Shown: positions 35,017 to 43,804 of the stretch, piece after piece
Numbering within the stretch: position 1 is the first letter of the stretch
How the letters are laid out: every line of letters starts with the position of its first letter
NCBI RefSeq assembly: GCF_004295125.1
Contig: NZ_CP036170.1
Span: forward strand, 2,103,501-2,167,500
DNA length: 64,000 nucleotides
Direction of reading: 5' to 3'
From: [Clostridium] scindens ATCC 35704
GTDB lineage: Bacteria > Bacillota > Clostridia > Lachnospirales > Lachnospiraceae
Position numbers and translations under genes: made by a program
The notes under the pieces: model-generated
What the model saw: the letters and a program-made list of their open reading frames with translations, nothing else
Database searches by the model: none
What the model was told of the DNA's origin: nothing

Positions 35017-38000
35017 ATGAAAGTTACGTGGACAAAGGAACAGCAGAAAGTCATAGACCTGAGAAATAGGAATATTCTCGTATCAGCTGCGGCAGGCTCT
35101 GGCAAGACGGCCGTCCTGGTGGAACGCATTATTACCATGCTCACGGAGGATGAAAGCCCGGTAGATGTAGATCGGCTGCTGATCGTAACATTTACGGAGG
35201 CAGCGGCGGCGGAGATGAAGGAACGTATCCGCAATGCCATTGAGAAGAAACTGGAAGAATACCCGGGTAACGAGCATCTCAAGCAGCAGGCCACTTTGAT
35301 ACACAATGCGCAGATTACGACGATTCACAGTTTCTGCCTGTCGGTGATCCGGGATCATTTTCACGCGATTGACATTGATCCCGGCTTTCGGATTGGAGAG
35401 GAAGGCGAACTAAAACTTCTGCGACATGACGTGCTGGAAGATATGCTGGAGGATCGGTACCAGCGGAATGAGCAGAGATTCCTGGACTTCGCTGCTGCTT
35501 ATGGCGGCGGGAGAAGCGATAAGAAGGTGGAAGAACTAGTGCTGAAAATCTATGAGTATTCCAGGAGTTATCCGGATAGTGAAGGATGGCTGTCCTCCTG
35601 CTTGGAGGCCTATAAAGCGGACAGCCTTCTTGAATTGGAGAAAAGCGGCTATATTCTTCTGGTGATGGATAATGTGAGACGGTATCTGGACGACGCCGGA
35701 AGGCTTCTTAATAAGGGGCTTGATATCTGCAATGCCCCGGATGGACCTGCGGTCTATGAAGCGGCTCTTAGGAGCGATCTGCGGATAATCGAAGAACTAC
35801 GGGAAACGCGCTCGTTTACGGAACTTGGAGAAAAGATGAATAGCGTAAAGTGGATGAGGCTTGCAGCCAACCGGGATAAGGCGGTGTCGGAGGAAAAGGC
35901 AGCCAAGGTAAAGGCGATCCGGGAGGAGGTAAAGGGGCTGGTCAAAGATCTGGCCGGCCAGTATTTTTGTCAGGACGCGCCGGGAATTCTTGAAGACCTT
36001 CAGATCTGCCGTCCTGCGATGGAGGAACTGGCAAGCCTTGTCCGAGAGTTCGCCGAAAGATTCGAAGAAAAGAAGCGCTCCAAAAATATGATTGACTTCT
36101 CTGATATGGAACAGTACGCGCTGAGGATTCTTACCGATAAGTCGGACGAAGGATTTGTCCCTTCTGTCATTGCCAGGGAGTACCAGCAGCAGTTCTTAGA
36201 AATCATGATTGATGAATATCAGGATAGCAATCTGATACAGGAAGCCATCCTAACCAGCATCTCTACCGTGTCTGAGGGACGTTATAACATATTCATGGTC
36301 GGGGATGTAAAGCAGAGCATCTACCGATTCCGCTTATCCAGGCCGGAACTTTTTATGGAGAAATTTAATACTTATGATACGGATGACAGCAAGACGCAGA
36401 GAATCGACCTTCATAAGAACTTCCGCAGCCGACGGGAAGTGCTGGAAGGAGTCAACTATATCTTCCGCCAGATCATGACCCGGGAACTGGGGGGCATCGT
36501 CTATGACGACCAGGCAGCGCTGTATGTGGGCGCGGATTATAAAGATGGAGAAAATATGGAGACAGAGGTGCTGGTCATTGACAGCAACGTGGATGCATGG
36601 GAAGATGAGGCGCAGGCCGTCCGGGGAATTACGGAACGGGAATTGGAGGCCAGGGCGATCGCCGGGCGTATCCGGGAATTAATCCATCACCACCAGGTGA
36701 CGGACAAGAAGACCGGGGAATTCAGACTGGCGCGCTATTCGGATATTGTCATACTGACCCGCAGCATAAAAGGATTTGCGGATGTATTTACGGAGGTGTT
36801 GAGCAAAGAAGGAATTCCAACCTATGCAGGCACCAGAGAAGGATATTTCGCAACCCAGGAGATTGGGGTGATTCTGGATTATCTGCGTGTCCTGGATAAC
36901 CAGAGGCAGGACATCCCGCTGGCGGCGGTGCTGGCCTCGCCGATCGGCGCTATGACGGAGGAAGAACTGGCGATTATAAGAAGCAGTTATAAAGAACGGC
37001 CCTTCTTCCAGGCGGTATCAGACTATCTTGCAGGAGGCGAAGATGAGTCCATCCGTGGCAAACTGGGCCGGTGCCTGGGCCAGATGGAGGCATTTCGCAA
37101 GGTGGTTCCTTATACGCCTATGCATGAACTGCTGCATATGGTGCTGGAGAAGACCGGCTACGGCGATTATGCCTGCGCCATGCCGGGAGGCGAGCAGAGA
37201 AAGGCCAATCTTGACATGCTGGCAGAGAAGGCAAGGGTTTTTGAATCCACCAGTTATAAGGGGCTGTTCCATTTTATACGCTATATAGAACAATTGCAGA
37301 AGTATGACGTGGATTATGGGGAAGCAAGTATTGAAGATGAGCAGTCTGACACGGTGCGTATTATGACCATTCACAAGAGCAAAGGACTGGAATTTCCCAT
37401 TGTGTTCGTAGCCGGAATGGGGAAACGGTTCAATATGCAGGATGCCAGAAGCAGCGTGGTTCTCCATTCAAAAATGGGCGTGGGCCTGGACGCGATTCAT
37501 ATTGCCAACAGGACGAAAAGTCCAAGCCTTGTAAAAAAGATTATCCAGAAGGAAGAAGCATTGGACAGCCTGGGCGAAGAATTAAGGGTCCTCTATGTGG
37601 CATTAACTAGGGCTAAGGAGAAATTGATCATTACGGGAACTATTCCAAATCTGGAGAAGAAGATGCCGCTCTATGAGATGGGGATTACATTTGGCCGTCT
37701 TAGCAAGGCATCTACTTATTGGGACTGGATTCTTCCGGCAGTATCCAGCGTACCGCCCGAGGTTCCTATCGCAGTAAAAAGGATAGCATTTGACGATATT
37801 GTAAAAGAAGAAGTCATAGAAGAGACTGCCGGAAGGATGACCAGAGCGATGCTGGAAGCATGGAATACCAGCCAGGTCTATGATCCGGCCATGCATGAGG
37901 CGATAAAAGAGCAGTTTGGATATCAGTATCCATATGCTGGAAGCGGAATGCAGAAATTGAAATTTACCGTTTCCGAACTTAAGAAGAGAATCTATCTGAA

Positions 38001-38619
38001 GGATAGCCTGGGCGAAGAATTGGACGAAACGGGCGAACTATTATATGAAGAGCCTGAAGTAGTTCCGCTCATTCCAAGATTCCTTAAGGAAGAGGAAGAA
38101 CTGACAGGGGCTTCCAGAGGTACGGCATACCACCGCCTGATGGAACTTCTGGATCTTGCACAGGATTACGGGGAAGCGGAACTGGCGGACGCAGTGAGCG
38201 CATACGTGGAAGAAGGAAAGATGGACGCGGATATGGCTGCCTGCATACGGCACGGCGATATCCTGGGCTTTCTAAATGGCGGGGCAGGAAGGCGAATGAA
38301 AGCGGCTGCCCGGGCAGGCACCCTATGGAGAGAGCAGCCCTTCGTGCTGGGGGTGGACGCCAGAGAAATGTACCCCGAAGAACAGGAAGGCGAGCTGATC
38401 CTGGTACAGGGAATCATAGATGCTTACTTTGAAGAGTCGGACGGGCTGGTAGTCCTGGACTATAAGACAGACCAGATATATACGCCGGAAGGACTGATAG
38501 AACGATACCATTCCCAGCTGGACTACTATGCGAAGGCGCTGGAGCAGCTGACACACAAAAAGGTTAAGGAGAAGATTATCTACTCCTTTACTATAAAGAA
38601 AGAGATTCGATTGCCATGA
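35017..38619 (+). CDS. addA: ATP-dependent helicase/nuclease subunit A
   Basis: A 1200-residue UvrD/RecB-type 3'-5' helicase with C-terminal nuclease. Walker A AAAGSGKTAVLVERI (about 24-38), motif II IDEYQDSN, motif III GDVKQSIYRFR, motif V TIHKSKGLEFPIVF, motif VI LRVLYVALTRAKEKL, and the nuclease motif VLDYKTDQI near residue 1150. Length is normal. GAAGGAGAAGAATAGGTC precedes the start. It lies 3 nt after addB and overlaps the DUF1294 gene by 4 nt. Function depends on whether the split addB still yields an active B subunit. Confidence 0.96.
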   Translation: MKVTWTKEQQKVIDLRNRNILVSAAAGSGKTAVLVERIITMLTEDESPVDVDRLLIVTFTEAAAAEMKERIRNAIEKKLEEYPGNEHLKQQATLIHNAQITTIHSFCLSVIRDHFHAIDIDPGFRIGEEGELKLLRHDVLEDMLEDRYQRNEQRFLDFAAAYGGGRSDKKVEELVLKIYEYSRSYPDSEGWLSSCLEAYKADSLLELEKSGYILLVMDNVRRYLDDAGRLLNKGLDICNAPDGPAVYEAALRSDLRIIEELRETRSFTELGEKMNSVKWMRLAANRDKAVSEEKAAKVKAIREEVKGLVKDLAGQYFCQDAPGILEDLQICRPAMEELASLVREFAERFEEKKRSKNMIDFSDMEQYALRILTDKSDEGFVPSVIAREYQQQFLEIMIDEYQDSNLIQEAILTSISTVSEGRYNIFMVGDVKQSIYRFRLSRPELFMEKFNTYDTDDSKTQRIDLHKNFRSRREVLEGVNYIFRQIMTRELGGIVYDDQAALYVGADYKDGENMETEVLVIDSNVDAWEDEAQAVRGITERELEARAIAGRIRELIHHHQVTDKKTGEFRLARYSDIVILTRSIKGFADVFTEVLSKEGIPTYAGTREGYFATQEIGVILDYLRVLDNQRQDIPLAAVLASPIGAMTEEELAIIRSSYKERPFFQAVSDYLAGGEDESIRGKLGRCLGQMEAFRKVVPYTPMHELLHMVLEKTGYGDYACAMPGGEQRKANLDMLAEKARVFESTSYKGLFHFIRYIEQLQKYDVDYGEASIEDEQSDTVRIMTIHKSKGLEFPIVFVAGMGKRFNMQDARSSVVLHSKMGVGLDAIHIANRTKSPSLVKKIIQKEEALDSLGEELRVLYVALTRAKEKLIITGTIPNLEKKMPLYEMGITFGRLSKASTYWDWILPAVSSVPPEVPIAVKRIAFDDIVKEEVIEETAGRMTRAMLEAWNTSQVYDPAMHEAIKEQFGYQYPYAGSGMQKLKFTVSELKKRIYLKDSLGEELDETGELLYEEPEVVPLIPRFLKEEEELTGASRGTAYHRLMELLDLAQDYGEAELADAVSAYVEEGKMDADMAACIRHGDILGFLNGGAGRRMKAAARAGTLWREQPFVLGVDAREMYPEEQEGELILVQGIIDAYFEESDGLVVLDYKTDQIYTPEGLIERYHSQLDYYAKALEQLTHKKVKEKIIYSFTIKKEIRLP

Positions 38620-38882
38620 CACAGATATTAGCTGCATATATAATACTCATAAATATTGTTACATTCTGGGTGTTCGGACATGACAAGCGCCAAGCCAGGA
38701 ACAAAGGCTGGCGCGTGCCGGAGAAGACCCTCTTCCTTTTGGCGGCAGCCGGAGGGAGCATTGGCGCTATAGCAGGAATGCAGATATTCCGCCATAAGAC
38801 CAGACACTGGAAGTTCCGCCTGGGAATGCCGCTGATATTGGGAGCGCAGTGTGTGGCGGGGTGGTGGATTTTGGGGACGTAG
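38616..38882 (+). CDS. DUF1294 family membrane protein
   Basis: 88 residues with three hydrophobic helices and the DUF1294 signature: FWVFGHDKRQARNKGWRVPE, then GGSIGAIAGMQIFRHKT and FRLGMPLIL. The function of the family is unknown. It overlaps the end of addA by ATGA, so it is the last gene of the addBA transcript. No clear terminator follows. Confidence 0.88.
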   Translation: MTQILAAYIILINIVTFWVFGHDKRQARNKGWRVPEKTLFLLAAAGGSIGAIAGMQIFRHKTRHWKFRLGMPLILGAQCVAGWWILGT

Positions 38883-39068
38883 GATTGTGGGAGAAATCGC
38901 CTGGAAGCCGCAAGAAGTACATATTCCTATCATTTTGCTCAATGCTGCTTTGGGGCTAAGTTCCAAAGATTTCTATTGCTAAACTTCCGCTACTAAAATA
39001 AATCCGGTGAAAAGTGTAAACTAACGCAGGCACACCTCGCAGAATTGCCAAAAAATTGCCGGTAGCCT

Positions 39069-39090
39069 CCCCGCCCTCCCCGCCCTCCCC
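39069..39090 (-). repeat. G-quadruplex-type tract on the minus strand
   Basis: The plus strand has two copies of CCCCGCCCT followed by CCCC. The minus strand thus has five G runs of 3-4 separated by single bases (GGGG-A-GGG-C-GGGG-A-GGG-C-GGGG), a strong quadruplex pattern. It lies in otherwise AT-rich DNA, 66 nt before the padR -35. Confidence 0.75.
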
Positions 39091-39155
39091 GGCGTACCAC
39101 AATCCCCAATTCCCAAAATTCCACAAAAATATTCTCACAAAAAATATAATATGTG

Positions 39156-39184
39156 TTGACAAATCATATTATACGACATATAAT
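39156..39184 (+). promoter_or_regulatory. Consensus sigma-A promoter of the padR operon
   Basis: TTGACA (39156-39161), 17 nt, TATAAT (39179-39184). Confidence 0.85.
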
Positions 39185-39187
39185 ATG
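39165..39187. promoter_or_regulatory. Candidate PadR operator over the -10
   Basis: CATATTAT (39165-39172), seven bases, ATAATATG (39180-39187), a perfect 8-bp inverted repeat covering the spacer and -10. Position suits autorepression by the PadR protein. Confidence 0.6.
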
Positions 39188-39248
39188 ACCATCAAAACAA
39201 TATTGTAATGAAAGATATATTATAAAATTCCAGCAAAGGAGTGAGAAT

Positions 39249-39572
39249 ATGGTATTTAACACTGGAGCCGCTCTTCTGGACGCCATAGTACTGGCGGTCG
39301 TATCCAGGGAGAAGGAAGGGACTTACGGATATAAGATTACCCAAGACGTAAGAAAGGCTATTGAAGTATCAGAATCAACATTATATCCTGTGCTAAGGAG
39401 GCTGCAGAAAGACGAATGTCTGGAAGTATATGATAAGCAGTTTGACGGACGCAACCGGCGCTATTATAAGGTGACGGAAAAAGGTATGGCGCAGTTGAAT
39501 TTATATCGGGTAGAATGGAGAAATTATTCTTTGAAGATTAATGAATTGTTTGAGGGAGGTGTGACTGCATGA
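39249..39572 (+). CDS. PadR family transcriptional regulator
   Basis: A 107-residue winged-helix repressor. The PadR core is visible: LDAIVLAVVSREKEGTYGYKI, ESTLYPVLRRLQKDE, and the wing FDGRNRRYYKVTEKG, with a C-terminal dimerisation helix. It starts an operon with DUF1700, DUF4097 and PspC genes, a common Firmicute envelope-stress arrangement. AAAGGAGTGAGAAT precedes the start. It overlaps the next gene by 4 nt. Confidence 0.93.
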   Translation: MVFNTGAALLDAIVLAVVSREKEGTYGYKITQDVRKAIEVSESTLYPVLRRLQKDECLEVYDKQFDGRNRRYYKVTEKGMAQLNLYRVEWRNYSLKINELFEGGVTA

Positions 39573-40255
39573 ACCGCATAGAGTTTATGACAGAATTAGC
39601 CGCATTATTACAGGATGTGCCGGTCGAAGAACGCAGAGAGGCGATGCAGTATTATAACGATTATTTTGATGATGCGGGAGACGAGAATGAAGAGCAGGTG
39701 ATATCTGAATTAGGAAGCCCTGCAAAGGTGGCGGCCACGATCAAGGCCGATCTGGGAAGCCAGGCCGGCGATTACACGGAGTATTCGGAGAATGGATATA
39801 CCGACTCCAGGTTTGACCAGAAGGAGATGCCGGCAGGCAGGGCCTATCAGAGGAAGGAAGAGAAAGAACCGCCAAAAACCAGCAGAGCGCTGAAGATCGT
39901 ACTGATTATCGCGATCATTCTGGTTGGAGCGCCAGTTCTGATTCCGCTGGGAGTAGGGATAACGTTGGCGGTGCTTGGATGCGTAATTGCGTTGTTCTGC
40001 GCTTTTATAGCGCTGGTAGTTGCATCCGTGGCAGTGGCGATTGTAGGGATCGTGGTATTCGGTGTTGGAATCGCTACATTGATTCCGGAACTTGCCGTAG
40101 GATTGGCGCTAGTAGGAACAGGACTGATACTGACGGTGCTGGGCGTGATAGCAACCGTAGCAAGCGTGAAACTTTGCCTGGTAGTATTCCCGGGGATCTG
40201 TAGAGGAATCGTATGGATCTGCCGCAGGCCGTTTCAAGGAAAGGCGGTGGCATAA
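39569..40255 (+). CDS. DUF1700 family membrane protein
   Basis: 228 residues. The cytoplasmic N-terminal DUF1700 domain has EERREAMQYYNDYFDDAGDE and EEQVISELGSPAKVAATIKAD, followed by a charged linker and a C-terminal block of about three long, Val/Ile/Gly-rich membrane helices (about 108-215). Members usually sit beside PadR and DUF4097 genes; the role is unknown. Start overlaps PadR (ATGA) with GAGGGAGGTGTGACTGC upstream. Confidence 0.88.
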   Translation: MNRIEFMTELAALLQDVPVEERREAMQYYNDYFDDAGDENEEQVISELGSPAKVAATIKADLGSQAGDYTEYSENGYTDSRFDQKEMPAGRAYQRKEEKEPPKTSRALKIVLIIAIILVGAPVLIPLGVGITLAVLGCVIALFCAFIALVVASVAVAIVGIVVFGVGIATLIPELAVGLALVGTGLILTVLGVIATVASVKLCLVVFPGICRGIVWICRRPFQGKAVA

Positions 40256-40257
40256 GC

Positions 40258-41106
40258 ATGAAAAAGGGATGGAAGATATTCTGGATAGTATGCGCGGTAA
40301 CGGCAGCGATTGGTTTTGTGTGCTGTGTGATCGCCAAGGTACTGGGTGTTACGACGGATATGATAGAAGGACGTTTTCCCCATGGTATAGTGGTATTTTC
40401 CCACAACTATACGGTGGATGATTATATCAATGACGATGATGACATACCCCTTGCGAGTGATATGAAAAATAGTTATAGCAACATAGCCGAAATGGATGTT
40501 GACATATTCGCGGGTCAGGTGAAGGTGGTGCTTTCCGACGATGCAAAAGATGTAATGGTCGAGACGAGGGGCATCAACAAGCGGCTGGGGCTTAAGTGCT
40601 ATCAGGACGGCGACGAATTAAAGATAAAGTCTAAGGAAAGGATATGGCATGTCAACAATGTGGGGTCAGGAACGATTACGATTACCCTGCCCAGGGACTT
40701 AAGGCTGAATGAGGCATCCTTTGACATTGGAGCCGGTACGCTGGATATAGAAAAGATTTTTGCCCAGGATCTGTATGTAGGCGTGGGAGCAGGCGATGCG
40801 AATATCACACATTTTGAAGCAGGAGAAGTGGAATTTGACTGTGGAGCCGGAAGCATCCGTGCTAATGGAGATGCAAGGTCTAAGATCGATATTGACGGTG
40901 GAGTGGGCGAGGTTATCCTGACGGTTGCCGGAGAAGAATCCTCTTACAATTATGATATCGACTGCAAAGTAGGAGAAGTCATCTGTGGAAATACTACTTA
41001 TTCGGGCTTAGCCAGCGAAAAGAATATTGACAATGGGGCTTCAAGAGATATTACGGTAGATTGCGGTGTGGGGACCATTACAATCAATTTTGGAAATGCA
41101 TTATAG
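40258..41106 (+). CDS. DUF4097 family beta-strand repeat protein
   Basis: 282 residues. A single N-terminal membrane helix (about 7-27) is followed by an extracytoplasmic repetitive beta-helix-like domain. There, short strands alternate with G-x-G/GAG turns (FDIGAGTLDIEKI, VGVGAGDANITHF, FDCGAGSIRANGD, VDCGVGTITINF). This is the DUF4097 adhesin-like repeat. I chose ATG 40258 for AAAGGCGGTGG; the frame is open to 40213. It probably works with the DUF1700 protein at the membrane. Confidence 0.86.
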   Translation: MKKGWKIFWIVCAVTAAIGFVCCVIAKVLGVTTDMIEGRFPHGIVVFSHNYTVDDYINDDDDIPLASDMKNSYSNIAEMDVDIFAGQVKVVLSDDAKDVMVETRGINKRLGLKCYQDGDELKIKSKERIWHVNNVGSGTITITLPRDLRLNEASFDIGAGTLDIEKIFAQDLYVGVGAGDANITHFEAGEVEFDCGAGSIRANGDARSKIDIDGGVGEVILTVAGEESSYNYDIDCKVGEVICGNTTYSGLASEKNIDNGASRDITVDCGVGTITINFGNAL

Positions 41107-41155
41107 CGGGGGCGTTCAAGGAAACTAGACGCGTCAATGAAAGGAGAATTATAAA

Positions 41156-41350
41156 ATGGAACAGAAAAGATTATACAGATCACGGGAAAACCGCATGATA
41201 TGCGGGGTATGCGGAGGCATAGCCGATTATTTCAATGTAGACCCGACGCTGATTCGTCTGGGACTTGTGTTATTAGCTTGTACTGGTTCAGGAATCCTGG
41301 CTTATTTTATAGCGGCTATTATAATTCCTGACCAACCAAGAACATATTAA
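41156..41350 (+). CDS. PspC domain protein
   Basis: A 64-residue PspC-domain protein. It shows KRLYRSRENRMICGVCGGIADYF (read in parts), DPTLIRLG and a hydrophobic helix LVLLACTGSGILAYFIAAIIIP. PspC-type proteins sense or respond to membrane stress. Last gene of the padR operon. GAAAGGAGAATTATAAA precedes the start. Confidence 0.9.
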   Translation: MEQKRLYRSRENRMICGVCGGIADYFNVDPTLIRLGLVLLACTGSGILAYFIAAIIIPDQPRTY

Positions 41351-41361
41351 TCTTCAAAGAG

Positions 41362-41391
41362 GGGAAAGCATCCGTACAGGGTGCTTTTTCC
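41362..41391 (+). terminator. Terminator of the padR operon
   Basis: AAAGCATCC (41365-41373) pairs with GGGTGCTTT (one G-U pair), then TT and a C. Confidence 0.7.
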
Positions 41392-41477
41392 ATGTATATG
41401 GCAGGCAGGAGGCGCTGCCAGTATATTCCAGCCAAAAGGTGTCAATACTTACTAAAAAATGAAAGGGGTATTGTACT

Positions 41478-41672
41478 ATGGCTGGAAAGAAGAATAAACC
41501 GATCAAGCTGGATGAACTGACGCAGGAAGAAAAGATGAAATACGAGATCGCAGAAGAACTGGGACTGTTGGACAAGGTAATGCAGGAGGGCTGGAGATCA
41601 CTGTCATCCAAGGAGACAGGCAGAATAGGAGGCCTGATGACGAAGAAAAGGCGGGAAGCAGAGAAAAAGTAA
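41478..41672 (+). CDS. Small acid-soluble spore protein, alpha/beta type
   Basis: 64 residues with both conserved SASP blocks: KYEIAEELGL (residues 25-34; includes the GPR protease recognition type sequence YEIA) and SSKETGRIGGLMTKK (43-57). Such proteins coat spore DNA and protect it from UV and heat, and are degraded on germination. The N-terminus is more charged than classical SspA. GAAAGGGG lies upstream. Expression is presumably forespore-specific (sigma-G), but I cannot point to a firm site. Confidence 0.85.
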   Translation: MAGKKNKPIKLDELTQEEKMKYEIAEELGLLDKVMQEGWRSLSSKETGRIGGLMTKKRREAEKK

Positions 41673-41782
41673 CAAAAATATTACGAATATTAATTAGTGT
41701 GAACAATTGGTGATAAAGGTTGAAAAGAGGGTATCCATTTGCTATAATCGAAAAACTGGTAAAAATATTAGCAGGTGAAGTT

Positions 41783-42481
41783 ATGAGCGATAAGATTAAA
41801 GTTTTAGATATTGATATAGATAACTGCACGGCCAAGGAAGCCATGAAAGAAACCATGGAGTATCTGAAGTCTGAGCCGGTAAGCGTGATAGAGATGGTTA
41901 CGGTGGATGGATTGATGCAGATGGACGAATTGCCGGAACTCAAAGAGAATATGCAGGAATTCGATCTTGTACTGGCTGGGGATAAGACAATCCTGGAGGC
42001 TGCAGATATCACAGACCGCAAGTTCCTTCAGGAGACAGAAGGTCATTTGTTCCTGAAGATGTTTATGCGATACCTTCATAAGAACCATAAGAGAATCTAT
42101 CTCCTGGTGGAGACGGAAGAAGAAGGCCAGGAGTTCTACGACTACCTTCAGAGATACTATAGCGGACTCCAGATTATTGGGCTGGCAAAGGTATCGGCAC
42201 AGAACCGAGCAGATGATATGCTGGTCAATGCGATCAACGGCGGCGAGGTGGACTGTATCTTCGCGGCGCTGTCGGCGCCTCTTCAGGAGGACTTTATTAT
42301 GAAGAACCGGAGTCTTCTGGATGCCCGTGTCTTTATCGGGCTGGGGAAGGAAAGCCTTCCGGTAAAGAAGGCAGGCCTCGGGCAGAGCAGGATCGGACAG
42401 TTCCTTATCCGGCGCATTTTCAAGAAAGAGATAGAGAAGCGCAAGCGCAGCCAGCCGAATCAATTCTCTCCCGCAAAATAA
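41783..42481 (+). CDS. WecG/TagA/CpsF-family glycosyltransferase-like protein
   Basis: 232 residues. It resembles GT26 enzymes (N-acetylmannosaminyl or related transferases acting on polyprenyl-linked sugars): TVDGLMQMDE takes the place of the acceptor motif, AALSAPLQEDFI matches the family AxGxPkQE motif, and the basic C-terminus (FLIRRIFKKEIEKRKRSQ) suits membrane attachment. The motif residues are more divergent than in TagA, so activity is not assured. I chose ATG 41783 (GCAGGTGAAGTT upstream); the frame is open from 41720. Transcribed alone with its own terminator. Confidence 0.75.
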   Translation: MSDKIKVLDIDIDNCTAKEAMKETMEYLKSEPVSVIEMVTVDGLMQMDELPELKENMQEFDLVLAGDKTILEAADITDRKFLQETEGHLFLKMFMRYLHKNHKRIYLLVETEEEGQEFYDYLQRYYSGLQIIGLAKVSAQNRADDMLVNAINGGEVDCIFAALSAPLQEDFIMKNRSLLDARVFIGLGKESLPVKKAGLGQSRIGQFLIRRIFKKEIEKRKRSQPNQFSPAK

Positions 42482-42554
42482 ATAAGAAAATTATAAGATT
42501 TGACTTTTCGTCACTATGTACATGGACAAAAACTGAATATTTTATTAAAATCTT

Positions 42555-42597
42555 GAGGAAATTAACAAAAATATGTGATTTCCTCTTTATTTTTTTG
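42555..42597 (+). terminator. Terminator after the WecG-like gene
   Basis: GAGGAAAT (42555-42562) pairs with ATTTCCTC (42578-42585), then TTTATTTTTTT. Confidence 0.78.
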
Positions 42598-42626
42598 TTG
42601 ATATATATTAAGATAGAATTCAGTAG

Positions 42627-42674
42627 TATGCATTTTGGCTACTTTTTCAAGTAATTTGTTGTGAAAAATGCATA
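42627..42674 (+). repeat. Inverted repeat in the leader of the CdaR-like gene
   Basis: TATGCATTTT (42627-42636) and AAAATGCATA (42665-42674) are perfect complements with a 28-nt loop. It ends 25 nt before the ATG, so it may be an operator pair or an RNA hairpin. Confidence 0.55.
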
Positions 42675-42699
42675 TTGAAATGAGTGGAGGAGATGGAAT

Positions 42700-43788
42700 A
42701 TGATATCTAATCAAATACTTCAAAATACAATTGAAGGATTGAAAGGGATTACACGAATTGACTTCTGCGTAATGGACACCGATGGTAAATCTCTTGCAAG
42801 TACATTTTCAGAACAGGACAACTATGAAGAAGAGGCAGTCTCCTTCGTAGAATCCCCGGCAGACAGTCAGGTTGTACAGGGATATCAGTTCTTTAAGATT
42901 TTTGACGAGCATCAGTTGGAATACATCCTGCTTGCCAATGGAGGCAGCGATGATGTATATATGGTGGGAAAGATTGCCGCGTTCCAGATTCAGAATCTTT
43001 TGGTGGCTTATAAAGAACGATTTGACAAGGACAATTTCATTAAGAACTTGCTGCTTGACAACCTGCTCTTAGTGGATATTTACAACCGTGCCAAAAAATT
43101 ACATATTGACACAGAAGTGAGACGTGTTATCTTTATTATTGAGACAAAGCACGAAAAGGACAGCAATGCTCTCGACAATGTGCGCAATCTGCTGGGCAAT
43201 CGGACGAAGGACTTCGTAACGGCAGTTGATGAGAAGAACATCATTGTCGTAAAGGAACTGGAGCCTGGCGACGGGCATGAGGAACTGGAGAAGATCGCGC
43301 AGAACTTGTATGGGCTCCTGAAGGAAGATGGAGAAGAAGAGATTCTGATCGCCTATGGAACCATAGTCAATGACATTAAGGAAGTGTCTAAGTCTTATAA
43401 GGAAGCGAAGCTTGCCCTGGACGTTGGCAAGATATTCTTCGGGGAGCGAAGCGTAATCGCCTACAGCGCTTTGGGAATCGGACGCCTGATATACCAGTTG
43501 CCGATTCCGTTATGCAAGATGTTCATACGTGAGATTTTTGAGGGGAAATCGCCAGATGATTTTGATGAAGAGACGTTGACTACCATTAACAAATTCTTCG
43601 AAAATAATCTGAACGTATCAGAGACATCCAGACAATTATATATTCACCGTAACACATTAGTTTACCGGCTGGATAAGCTTCAGAAGAGCACGGGGCTAGA
43701 TCTGCGCGTGTTTGAAGATGCCATTACATTCAAGATCGCACTTATGGTCGTGAAGTATATGAAGTATATGGAATCACTGGAGTATTAA
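42700..43788 (+). CDS. CdaR/PucR-type transcriptional regulator
   Basis: 362 residues. An N-terminal sensor region (about 1-130; IDFCVMDTDGKSLAST) resembles a PAS-like or sugar-diacid domain. A central CdaR GGDEF-like domain follows (IAYGTIVNDIKEVSKSYKEAKLAL). The C-terminal PucR helix-turn-helix is LNVSETSRQLYIHRNTLVYR (about 310-330). The ligand is unknown. The gene directly precedes ftsE with a 16-nt gap, so it may be co-transcribed with ftsEX. GTGGAGGAGATGGAAT precedes the start. Confidence 0.85.
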   Translation: MISNQILQNTIEGLKGITRIDFCVMDTDGKSLASTFSEQDNYEEEAVSFVESPADSQVVQGYQFFKIFDEHQLEYILLANGGSDDVYMVGKIAAFQIQNLLVAYKERFDKDNFIKNLLLDNLLLVDIYNRAKKLHIDTEVRRVIFIIETKHEKDSNALDNVRNLLGNRTKDFVTAVDEKNIIVVKELEPGDGHEELEKIAQNLYGLLKEDGEEEILIAYGTIVNDIKEVSKSYKEAKLALDVGKIFFGERSVIAYSALGIGRLIYQLPIPLCKMFIREIFEGKSPDDFDEETLTTINKFFENNLNVSETSRQLYIHRNTLVYRLDKLQKSTGLDLRVFEDAITFKIALMVVKYMKYMESLEY

Positions 43789-43804
43789 TAATCAGGAGGA
43801 AAGT

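Larger units (their letters stand above)
38883..39248. other. 366-nt intergenic region before padR
   Basis: I see no gene or RNA here. It holds a C-rich tandem repeat (39069-39090), a consensus promoter and a palindrome (listed separately). Up to about 39060 the sequence shows no feature I can support. Confidence 0.6.

Noticed and set aside
38956-39162. A minus-strand frame with Gly-Glu repeats (GEGGEGGE)
   Set aside because: The repeat is the translation of the C-rich tandem tract; there is no ribosome site and the frame crosses the padR promoter.
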